Source: Herbaspirillum sp. SJZ107
Lineage (GTDB): Bacteria > Pseudomonadota > Gammaproteobacteria > Burkholderiales > Burkholderiaceae_D
Assembly (NCBI RefSeq): GCF_006715485.1
Contig: NZ_VFNH01000003.1
Span: 124,001-188,000 of the forward strand
Reading direction: 5' to 3'
Length of the DNA: 64,000 bases
Below, piece by piece: positions 57,422-64,000 of the stretch. The position numbers were made by a program, and so were the translations under genes. The notes below the pieces were generated by a model that was not told the origin of the DNA, searched no databases, and saw only the letters and a list, made by a program, of their open reading frames with translations. Position 1 is the stretch's first letter, and each line of letters opens with the position of its first letter.

Positions 57422-59098
57422 TCAGGCCACCGGCTGCAACTGCGCCAGCTGCTCCATCAACTGCGCAAAGCGCTGCTGCCCCGGCAGCAAATGGTCGACG
57501 TGGTGCAGGATCTCGTAGGCCTCGGCGGACAGTGCCGCATCGTAGCCCTGCTGCTGCAGGCAGGACACCATCACCTGGGCCGCATTGAACAGGATGCGCT
57601 GGTTGTTCGGCACCGCCTTGCGCGCGTCGCGCATCCAGGCCACTGCTTCGCCCAGCTTGCCGGTCTTCCACAGCAACACGCCCTGGTTCATCAGGTCCGC
57701 CGCTTCCTTCTTCGAGGCGCGGATCATGACCAGGCCTTCCTCGCCCATGCGCGCCTTGTCGAAGATTTTCTGGATCTCGTCCAGCAGCAGCGGATTGTCG
57801 TGGTTGTTGCGGATCACGTAGCGCAGCAGTTCGACCGGCGCTTCCTTCACGCCCACCGCGAACAGCAGGGTGGCCAGTTCCAGGCAGGTCGGGATGTCGG
57901 GCCGCGCCGGCGATGCTTTCAGCATGGCCTCGAGGTCGTCGCCGGCCTTGCGCGCACGCCGGTAGTCGCCGCTCTCATGGTAGACCAGGCCTTCGGTGAT
58001 CTTGGCGCGCAGCTGGATGTCGGCGTGCTCGTGGACGAATTCGCGCTGCGCCAGCAGCAGCAATTGCAGCGCCTCCTTCGGATCGTTCTTCTGGCCGCAC
58101 ACGCGCGCCAGCCCGAGATAGGCGTCCGGCGTCTTCATGATCGAGTATTCGCCGATGGCGATGCACTTCCTGAACGCCTTCTCGGCCATCGGCATGTTGC
58201 CCAGCTTGAGCGCAAGATGGCCCAGGTTGCGCTGGCGCGTGACGGAATTCGGCGACAGTTTCGCCGCACGCTCCAGGATCGCGCAGGCTTCTTCCAGCTT
58301 GCCCATGTTCTGGTAGGACAGCGCCAGCTGGTCGTAGGCGTCGATGTAATAGCGGTTCTCCGCGATCACGCCCTGGAAGGCTTGCCGCGCCTGTTCGAAT
58401 TCGCCGTTGGCCATGCGGATCTTGGCCAGGCCGGCACGCGCCCACTGGTATTCGCGCTGCGCGAGCACGCGCTCGTAGACTTCGCGCGCGCGCGTGGGCT
58501 GGCCGCTTCTCTCCATCAGCCTGGCCTTCATGCGCAGCAGGTCGAGTTCATGCACCTTGTCGACCGCGATCTGGTCGTCGCACAGCCGGGCGGCGCGCAG
58601 GTAATCCTTCTCGGCGCAGGCCTGGTCGATCAGGCGGAATACCTGCTTTCTGTGCCACACCCGGTTCAGGCGGCTCAACAGCACGCCTTCGGTGATCGGC
58701 TTGATCAGGTAGGCGTCCGGCTGGTGCTCGGCCGCGCCCATCACCGATTCCACGCTCTTCTCGGCCGACACCATTAGCCACACCGTGCTCGGATTGACCA
58801 GGTTGCGCACGCGCGCCTCTTCCAGCACCTGCTGGCCGTTCTTGCCGTCGCCCAGGTTGTAGTCGCACAGGACCACGTCGTAGCGGACCCGCGCCAGCAG
58901 CCCCATCGCCTCGCCGCCGGACGAAGCCTGGTCGATGTTTTTGGCGCCCAGGCTGCGCAGGCTCTCGCGCAGCAGCTGGCGCACGCCGACGAAATCGTCG
59001 ACCACCAGGTAGTGCTTGTCGGCCCAGTCGACCTGGTCGATACTGGCCGGCGTCACCGACAGCAGCGGTGTTGCGACGGACTGCGCGATGGCATTCAT
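57422..59098 (-). CDS. Response regulator with TPR domain
   Basis: The 558-residue product has an N-terminal receiver (acid pair Asp34-Asp35, phosphoacceptor Asp79 in VVLCDYNLGDG, KPITEG with the switch Lys) followed by about seven to ten TPR-type helical pairs (from ~190; AREVYERVLAQREYQWARAG, AYDQLALSYQNMGKLEEACA, HLALKLGNMPMAEKAFRKCI). No DNA-binding or enzymatic output domain exists, so phosphorylation probably changes protein binding. It overlaps the kinase gene upstream by 4 nt (ATGA). Confidence 0.94.
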   Translation of the reverse strand: MNAIAQSVATPLLSVTPASIDQVDWADKHYLVVDDFVGVRQLLRESLRSLGAKNIDQASSGGEAMGLLARVRYDVVLCDYNLGDGKNGQQVLEEARVRNLVNPSTVWLMVSAEKSVESVMGAAEHQPDAYLIKPITEGVLLSRLNRVWHRKQVFRLIDQACAEKDYLRAARLCDDQIAVDKVHELDLLRMKARLMERSGQPTRAREVYERVLAQREYQWARAGLAKIRMANGEFEQARQAFQGVIAENRYYIDAYDQLALSYQNMGKLEEACAILERAAKLSPNSVTRQRNLGHLALKLGNMPMAEKAFRKCIAIGEYSIMKTPDAYLGLARVCGQKNDPKEALQLLLLAQREFVHEHADIQLRAKITEGLVYHESGDYRRARKAGDDLEAMLKASPARPDIPTCLELATLLFAVGVKEAPVELLRYVIRNNHDNPLLLDEIQKIFDKARMGEEGLVMIRASKKEAADLMNQGVLLWKTGKLGEAVAWMRDARKAVPNNQRILFNAAQVMVSCLQQQGYDAALSAEAYEILHHVDHLLPGQQRFAQLMEQLAQLQPVA

Positions 59099-59802
59099 GG
59101 CAGGCGCAGGATGAAACAGCCGCCGCCGTACCGGCCGCCGTTTTCCAGGCGCAGCGTGCCGTGGCGTCCGCGATGGCGGTGCATCTTGGCGACTTCGCTG
59201 GAAAAGTACAGGCCCAGGCCGGCGCTGTTGGTGAGGAAGTTGACGCCGCCGGCGGTCTCGCGGGTGGCGATCTCGCCCGCTTTCAAGAGCGCCGGCGGGT
59301 AGCCCGGGCCGTTGTCCTCGACCCGCAGTTCGAGCCAGCCGTCCTGCTCGCGGATCGCCAGGCGCACGCGGTCGCAGGTGTAGTGGATGGCATTGTTGAC
59401 CGCATGCGACAGCACGCCGACCACCAGGTCTTCGTCGAGGTGCCAGATCAGTTGCGGGTCGCAGTCGAGTTCCAGCTGGATGCCGCGCGACTGCAGCAGC
59501 ACCCGTTCGATCGACACCACCTGGTCGACCAGGTGCCCCAGCGCGAGCGGCTGGACGTCGAACGGGTAGGCCGGCGTGCCGACCTGCTTGTACAGGGCCA
59601 GCAGCTGCATCAGGTTGTCGTTCAGGCGCTTGGTCTGGTACAGCATGTGCGCCATCTGCGGGTAGGCCGATTCGGTGCGCGGGGACGCATCCACGAGCAG
59701 GCGCTCCAGCGTGCCGGACAGCACGCTGATCGAATTCTTCATGTCGTGCGCGGTCGATGCCAGGAACAGGAACAGCTCGTGCGCGTTCGGCGTGTCGTCC
59801 AT
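59095..59802 (-). CDS. Sensor histidine kinase, small cytoplasmic
   Basis: The start at 59802 is chosen because the H-box is only 19 residues in (LASTAHDMKNSISVL, His19) and the ATG follows a natural operon-like gap; the frame extends 48 codons upstream without a good start. The 235-residue product has only a HisKA-like helix pair and a HATPase domain (N box VLSHAVNNAIHY, G1 EDNGPGYP, G2 NSAGLGLYFSSEVA). There is no sensor domain, so input must come from a partner. It is coupled to the TPR response regulator. Confidence 0.92.
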   Translation of the reverse strand: MDDTPNAHELFLFLASTAHDMKNSISVLSGTLERLLVDASPRTESAYPQMAHMLYQTKRLNDNLMQLLALYKQVGTPAYPFDVQPLALGHLVDQVVSIERVLLQSRGIQLELDCDPQLIWHLDEDLVVGVLSHAVNNAIHYTCDRVRLAIREQDGWLELRVEDNGPGYPPALLKAGEIATRETAGGVNFLTNSAGLGLYFSSEVAKMHRHRGRHGTLRLENGGRYGGGCFILRLP

Positions 59803-59872
59803 GCCCACCCCATTCGTAAAATATTGCCCTAAGCCAATTATACCTTTGGCGGACAAAATTTCTCGGTGGAAA

Positions 59873-61552
59873 TCAAACGTCGTTTGCTTGCGGTCCTCGC
59901 GGATTGCGGCGTGCGCGCAACACGAAGCGCGCTGGATCGAGCGCATCGACCAGCGTCATCTCCAGCGGCAGCGGCTCGCCCTCGATCTGCGCGGCCAGCA
60001 GTTCGGCGCCCAGGCCGGCCCAGATCAGGCCGCGCGAGGCATAGCCCAGCAGCGCGTACAGGCCGGGATGGCGCGGCACGTCGCGCAGGCGCTCGGTGCT
60101 GCCGGCGGCATCGAAATCGGGCAGGCGGCCGACCAGCGGCAGGCGGTCCGGCGCAATGCAGCGGAACCCGACGCGGCCCTGCAGCGGCGCGCCCTCGGCG
60201 GCATGCGGATCGGACAGCAGGCCGCGCAAACGCTCCAGGTTTTCCTGGTGGCTGGCGGGGGACAGCGCCGGATCCGGATCGAGGTCGTAGGTGGCGCCTG
60301 CGCTGCAGATGCCATCCGACGCGGGTGTCAGGTAGGCTTCGCGGCACAGCACTACGGGCAGCGCCGGCAGCATCCCGGCCGGCACATGGCTGACCTGGCC
60401 GCGCAGTGCGCTCAGGGGCAGGCGTGCCGCCTGCGGGATGCGGACCGCGCCGGCGCCGTTCGCCAGGATCAGGTTGGGCGCGTGGGCGACCAGCTCGCCC
60501 CTGGCGTCCCTGACTTCCCACTGGCCGCCGACCCGCTCGACCGTCACGCTGCCGACGCCGAAACGCTGCTCGACACGCCGTCCGCATGCGGCCAGCAGCG
60601 CATCGCAGACGCTGCCGGGCCGCGCCCAGCCACCCTGGCGGAACAGCCAGCCGCCATCCGGCGCCGGCAGCCCGAGCAGCGCCTCGGCCTGCGGCCGCTC
60701 CAGCCACTCGGCGAATTCGGCAGGGTAATCTGCATCGAGCGCGATGGCGCGCTGGACCGCGGCATGCTCGGCATCGCGCGCCAGCTGCAGCACGCCGCAG
60801 GCCTGGCCCTCGATCGCCGCGCCGACGCCGCCGAGTCTGGCCCAGTGGCGCAGCGCGAACAGATAGGCGGCGCGGGTCAGGCGCGTCGGGATATTGTCGT
60901 CGCGCGACAGCAGCGGCATGAAGATGCCGGCGCGGTTGCCGGACGCTTCCATCGCCGGCCGCGCATGGCGCTCGACCAGCGTCACCTGCCAGCCGCGCGC
61001 GCACAGGCGCTCGCAGGCGGCGCTACCTGCAATGCCGGCCCCGAGCACGATCGCGCGCCGCTCCGGCACCGGCGGCGCGGGCGGCCGCGGCTTGCGGCTG
61101 GCGAAACGCGCGCAGCGCACGCCGGGGCCGGTCTTGGTGTCGACCGCGTCGAACACGAAGCCCTGCCCTTCCAGTGCGGCGATCTGCGCCGCGGTGAGTC
61201 CCTGGCCGACCAGGCGCGCATCGCCCGTCGCCAGCCGCGCCACCGACCGCACGAAGCCTTCGCCGGCGTCTTCCAGGCCGCGCAGGCGGAACAGATCGAC
61301 GCGTGCGGCGAGCTGGGCCAGCGCGGTGTCGATGGGCGCGTTGACCAGGTCGACCGTCAAACCCGGCTCGGCCTGCGGCATGCGGTGCATACCGGGCATC
61401 AGGTGGCCGCACAGCGCGATCACGTGCAGGTGCGGCGAGCGCTGCGGATCGGTGCGCCATACGTCGATCAGGACCTTCAGGCGCTCTTCGTCGTGGGTCG
61501 CATCGAGGACGGTACAGCGCTCGCGGCCATGCCATACGCTGCGGTAATCCAT
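59873..61552 (-). CDS. mnmC: MnmC oxidoreductase with a degenerate, truncated methyltransferase half
   Basis: Normal MnmC is a ~650-residue fusion that completes 5-methylaminomethyl-2-thiouridine in tRNA. Here the 559-residue product has an intact C-terminal FAD half (IVLGAGIAGSAACERLCARG, EASGNRAGIFMPLLSRDDN, VGFRCIAPDRLPLVGRLPDF, GYASRGLIWAGLGAELLA) but the N-terminal MnmD half is reduced to ~160 residues. Where the SAM motif ETGFGLGLNF is expected it reads VLDATHDEERLKVL, and the catalytic LDGFAPxxNP loop reads LRGLEDAGEG. So demodification of cmnm5s2U may remain while methylation looks lost. It follows tagI by 10 nt. Confidence 0.9.
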   Translation of the reverse strand: MDYRSVWHGRERCTVLDATHDEERLKVLIDVWRTDPQRSPHLHVIALCGHLMPGMHRMPQAEPGLTVDLVNAPIDTALAQLAARVDLFRLRGLEDAGEGFVRSVARLATGDARLVGQGLTAAQIAALEGQGFVFDAVDTKTGPGVRCARFASRKPRPPAPPVPERRAIVLGAGIAGSAACERLCARGWQVTLVERHARPAMEASGNRAGIFMPLLSRDDNIPTRLTRAAYLFALRHWARLGGVGAAIEGQACGVLQLARDAEHAAVQRAIALDADYPAEFAEWLERPQAEALLGLPAPDGGWLFRQGGWARPGSVCDALLAACGRRVEQRFGVGSVTVERVGGQWEVRDARGELVAHAPNLILANGAGAVRIPQAARLPLSALRGQVSHVPAGMLPALPVVLCREAYLTPASDGICSAGATYDLDPDPALSPASHQENLERLRGLLSDPHAAEGAPLQGRVGFRCIAPDRLPLVGRLPDFDAAGSTERLRDVPRHPGLYALLGYASRGLIWAGLGAELLAAQIEGEPLPLEMTLVDALDPARFVLRARRNPRGPQANDV

Positions 61553-61562
61553 GTTCACCTCG

Positions 61563-62126
61563 TCAACGCCGCTGGCGGCAGAAGCAGGCGCGGTCGTGGT
61601 CGTCGACCATCCCGATCCCCTGCATGTAGGCATACACGATGGTCGAGCCGACGAACTTGAACCCGCGTTTCGCCAGGTCCTTCGACAAGCGGTCGGACAG
61701 CTCGGTCCTGGCCGGACGATCGCCATCCGGCCAGTCGTTCACGACCGGCGCGTGGCCGACCCAGGACCACAGGTAACGGTCGAGGCTCAGGCCTTCCTCG
61801 CGCAGGCGCAGGTAGGCGCGCGCATTGTTGATCGCGGCCGCCACCTTCAGGCGGTTGCGCACGATGCCGGGGTTGGCCAGCAGCTCGGCCACCTTGGCGT
61901 CGTCGTAGCCGGCGATTTTTGCCGCATCCCAGCCGTCGAAGGCGATGCGGTAGTTGTCGCGCTTGTTGAGGATGGTCTCCCACGACAGCCCGGCCTGCGC
62001 GCCTTCGAGGTTCATCATCTCGAACAGCGTGGTCTCGTCGTGGCAGGGCACGCCCCACTCGTTGTCGTGGTAGGCGAGGTAGCGTGGATTGGCCATGTTG
62101 GCCCAGGTGCAGCGGGTCGGGTTCAT
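61563..62126 (-). CDS. tag: DNA-3-methyladenine glycosylase I
   Basis: The 187-residue enzyme removes N3-methyladenine from alkylated DNA. It carries the zinc residues (Cys6 in TRCTWAN, His20 in AYHDNEWG, and His/Cys in DDHDRACFC) and the substrate-binding motif LEGAQAGLSWETILNKRDNY typical of TagI. The long open frame upstream is antisense to the SulP gene and not coding. It is the first gene of a tight pair with mnmC. Confidence 0.97.
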   Translation of the reverse strand: MNPTRCTWANMANPRYLAYHDNEWGVPCHDETTLFEMMNLEGAQAGLSWETILNKRDNYRIAFDGWDAAKIAGYDDAKVAELLANPGIVRNRLKVAAAINNARAYLRLREEGLSLDRYLWSWVGHAPVVNDWPDGDRPARTELSDRLSKDLAKRGFKFVGSTIVYAYMQGIGMVDDHDRACFCRQRR

Positions 62127-62163
62127 GGCGCCAGTATAAACCCCGGCCCTGGCCATGGGGACC

Positions 62164-63648
62164 TCAGGCAGCCACGTCGACCCCGGCACGCTGCAGCAGC
62201 GCCTGGCTGCGTGGCGACAGGTGCACCACCTGCAAGTGTTTGCCCGCCTTTTCGTAACGCTCGTACAGGCTCTCCATGGCGGCAATGGCCGAATGGTCCG
62301 CCATGTGCAGGTGGCGACAGTCGAGGACGACCCGCGCCGGGTCGCTCGCCAGCGCGAACAGTTCCTGGAAACGGGCTGCCGACGCAAAGAACAGGGTGCC
62401 ATGCGGGCGGTAGGTGCGCACGCCGGCTGCGCCGTCGTCGACCTCGGCACGCATCTCCAGCGCATGCTGCCAGGCGAAGCTGAGCGCGGCGATCACGATG
62501 CCGCACAGGACGGCCGTCGCCAGGTCGGTGAACACGGTGATGACGGTCACGGCGACGATGACGATCGCGTCCTGCTTCGGCACCTTGCCGAGCACGCGCA
62601 GCGAGCCCCAGGCAAAGGTTTCCTGCGCCACCACGAACATCACGCCGACCAGCGCCGCCAGCGGGATATGCGCGATCAGCGGCGACAGGAACAGCACGAA
62701 CAGCAGGATCATCACGCCGGCCACCAGACCGGACAGGCGCGAGCGGCCGCCCGAACTCAGGTTGATCATGGTCTGGCCGATCATGGCACAGCCGCCCATG
62801 CCGCCGAACAGGCCGGAGGCGATGTTCGCGGCACCGAGGGCGATGCATTCGCGGTTGGGCTGGCCGCGGGTGTTGGTGATGTCGTCGGTCAGGTTGAAGG
62901 TCAGCAGCGTCTCGAGCAGGCCGACCAGCGCCATCAACGAGGCGTACGGCAGGATGATGCGCAGCGTCTCCAGCGTCAGCGGCACGGTCGGGATGTGCAG
63001 GGCCGGCAGGCCGCCGGCCATCTGCGCCAGGTCGCCCAGGGTCCGGGTCGGCAGATGCAGACTGTAGCCGAGCAGGCCGACGCCGAGGATGGCGACCAGC
63101 GCCGGCGGCACCGCCCTGGTGACGCGCGGCAGCAGGTAGACGATGGCCATGGTCAGCGCGACCAGGCCGCACATGATCCCCAGCGGCGTGCCCTGCAGCC
63201 ACTGGTGGCCCTGCGGCGTCGCCTCGCGGAAGTGTTCCAGCTGGGCCATCGCGATGATGATCGCCAGGCCGTTGACGAAGCCGAGCATGACCGGATGCGG
63301 CACCATGCGGATCAACTTGCCGAGCCGGAGCAGGCCGAACGCCGCCATCAGGATGCCGCCCAGGACCACCGTCGCCAGCAGGTACTGCACGCCGTGCTGG
63401 ACGACCAGGGCGACGATCACCACCGCCATCGAGCCGGCCGCCCCGGAAATCATGCCGGGCCGGCCACCGAAGATGGCGGTCAGCGCGCAGATGATGAAGG
63501 CGCCGTACAGGCCCATCAGCGGATTGAGCTGGGCGACCAGGGCGAAGGCGATGCATTCGGGGACCAGCGCGAACGCGGTGGTGAGGCCGGCCAGGAGGTT
63601 TTTTTGCGGGTTCGAGAACCATTCTTCTCGAAAGGCGTTACTAATCAT
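62164..63648 (-). CDS. SulP-family anion transporter with STAS domain
   Basis: The 494-residue inner-membrane transporter has the SulP N-terminal signature NLLAGLTTAFALVPECIAFA, about 10-12 membrane helices and a cytoplasmic STAS domain (from ~395; GTLFFASAARFQELFALASD, VVLDCRHLHMADHSAIAAME). The substrate may be sulfate or bicarbonate. The ATG at 63648 follows a weak ribosome site. A ~190-nt leader with nested helices separates it from a candidate promoter. Confidence 0.94.
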   Translation of the reverse strand: MISNAFREEWFSNPQKNLLAGLTTAFALVPECIAFALVAQLNPLMGLYGAFIICALTAIFGGRPGMISGAAGSMAVVIVALVVQHGVQYLLATVVLGGILMAAFGLLRLGKLIRMVPHPVMLGFVNGLAIIIAMAQLEHFREATPQGHQWLQGTPLGIMCGLVALTMAIVYLLPRVTRAVPPALVAILGVGLLGYSLHLPTRTLGDLAQMAGGLPALHIPTVPLTLETLRIILPYASLMALVGLLETLLTFNLTDDITNTRGQPNRECIALGAANIASGLFGGMGGCAMIGQTMINLSSGGRSRLSGLVAGVMILLFVLFLSPLIAHIPLAALVGVMFVVAQETFAWGSLRVLGKVPKQDAIVIVAVTVITVFTDLATAVLCGIVIAALSFAWQHALEMRAEVDDGAAGVRTYRPHGTLFFASAARFQELFALASDPARVVLDCRHLHMADHSAIAAMESLYERYEKAGKHLQVVHLSPRSQALLQRAGVDVAA

Positions 63649-63718
63649 CGATGACAATCCGGAATCGGTACGTGCAATGAATATTGAATGCGCACGCAAG
63701 CCGAAGCGATGCGCGCGC

Positions 63719-63787
63719 CCATGCCTGGGAACCTCCGCATTGGAAGCCGTGTTGAACGGTTGGGAGGTTCGCTTGTCGCTACATGGG
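63719..63787 (-). promoter_or_regulatory. Structured leader of the SulP gene: three nested helices
   Basis: On the minus strand RNA, CCCATG pairs with CATGGG (63782-63787 / 63719-63724), GAACCTCC with GGAGGTTC (63764-63771 / 63730-63737) and CCGT with ACGG (63757-63760 / 63748-63751), all nested in order. A 20-bp palindrome (63813-63832) precedes it. The total leader is ~190 nt. Confidence 0.5.
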
Positions 63788-63812
63788 TATGAGGAAAGGG
63801 CGGTAGAAATCC

Positions 63813-63832
63813 AGGGACGCGATCGCGTCCCT
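63813..63832. promoter_or_regulatory. 20-bp palindrome in the SulP leader
   Basis: AGGGACGCGATCGCGTCCCT is a perfect palindrome. In the transcript it would form an 8-bp hairpin near the 5' end. It has no T-run, so it is not a canonical terminator. Confidence 0.6.
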
Positions 63833-63844
63833 GATGCAGTTAGC

Positions 63845-63850
63845 ATTATA
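63845..63850 (-). promoter_or_regulatory. Candidate -10 element of the SulP transcript
   Basis: TATAAT on the minus strand, with no matching -35 at the usual distance, would place the start near 63838, upstream of the leader structures. Confidence 0.35.
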
Positions 63851-63889
63851 CAAGACGAGGCCGGCGTGCCGGACCAAGGGTGGCCGTCG

Positions 63890-64000
63890 TCAATAATCGA
63901 CGGGATAATCCTTCTTGAAAGTTTGCCCGGCAAACGCCTTCTTCTGCGTCCAGTCCTGCGCCGCGCTGGTCCAGTACGAATCCGTGGCCGGCAGCCCCAG
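63890..64000 (-). CDS. C-terminal end of a probable DUF2264 protein (cut by the window)
   Basis: The minus strand is open from the right edge to a TGA at 63890-63892. The last residues read SYWTSAAQDWTQKKAFAGQT followed by FKKDYPVDY. Proteins of the DUF2264 family end in a similar W-T...WT-x-K/R-x-x-x-GE/Q...D pattern. With only 36 residues visible the family call is tentative. Confidence 0.5.
   Translation of the reverse strand: MGLPATDSYWTSAAQDWTQKKAFAGQTFKKDYPVDY

Noticed and set aside
1..64000. CRISPR array, tRNA, rRNA, prophage or insertion sequence
   Set aside because: No regularly spaced repeats, cloverleaf-like segments, integrase, transposase or phage structural genes were seen.

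Overview
The window looks like chromosomal DNA of a GC-rich betaproteobacterium, most likely Oxalobacteraceae close to Massilia. This is inferred from uniformly high GC with strong GC3 bias, a PhaM-type polyhydroxyalkanoate granule protein, PEP-CTERM exported proteins, a TagI-MnmC tRNA/DNA-repair pair, TamA-TamB, and many tandem exported proteins of unknown function. About 59 protein-coding genes are supported. I see no tRNA, rRNA, CRISPR array, prophage, transposase or plasmid-type gene. A family of hairpin repeats with the core GTCGCCCCTGC...GCAGGGGCGAC sits at convergent gene ends.

Layout. 0-12 kb: the 3' end of a luciferase-like oxidoreductase, a glycine-zipper protein, a YecD-type isochorismatase homologue, M1 and M16 peptidases, a TonB-dependent receptor, a 47-residue gene with its own promoter and terminator, and a run of exported proteins starting with a Tat-exported DUF882 protein. 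12-19 kb: an Amj-type lipid II flippase with an ExbD-like partner, an M20 peptidase, a thioesterase, a large KatE catalase, a DUF3016 protein and an endonuclease VIII-like glycosylase. 19-26 kb: a signalling block (REC-DUF3369-HD-GYP regulator, hybrid kinase, GAF kinase). 27-36 kb: a phosphoesterase, QueC and the TamA-TamB operon. 36-46 kb: an SDR with a divergent XRE regulator, a small kinase, two CcdC-like membrane proteins, a divergent GH3 glycosidase / sialate-O-acetylesterase pair, a Tat-exported threonine-aldolase-like enzyme and a tandem pair of PEP-CTERM genes behind a textbook sigma-54 promoter. 46-51 kb: a three-gene SMC/kleisin/KITE-like (MksFEB/JetABC-like) operon lacking the usual nuclease gene. 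51-64 kb: a MocR regulator facing a PNPOx-like protein, two overlapping DUF3108 genes (one with a TonB-like N-terminus), PhaM, DUF2750, a kinase/TPR response-regulator operon, TagI with an MnmC whose methyltransferase half is degenerate, a SulP transporter behind a long structured leader, and the 3' end of a probable DUF2264 gene.

How the genes work together. Several units are clear operons by 1-8 nt overlap or tiny gaps: TamA/TamB, the Mks-like trio, Amj/ExbD-like, kinase/TPR regulator, TagI/MnmC, XRE/kinase and the two DUF3108 genes. The most interesting leads are the nuclease-less SMC operon, the sigma-54/inverted-repeat control region of the PEP-CTERM pair, the MnmC remnant, the SulP leader RNA and several tiny genes with strong Shine-Dalgarno sites and dedicated terminators. 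All calls come from reading motifs by eye; no database search was made.
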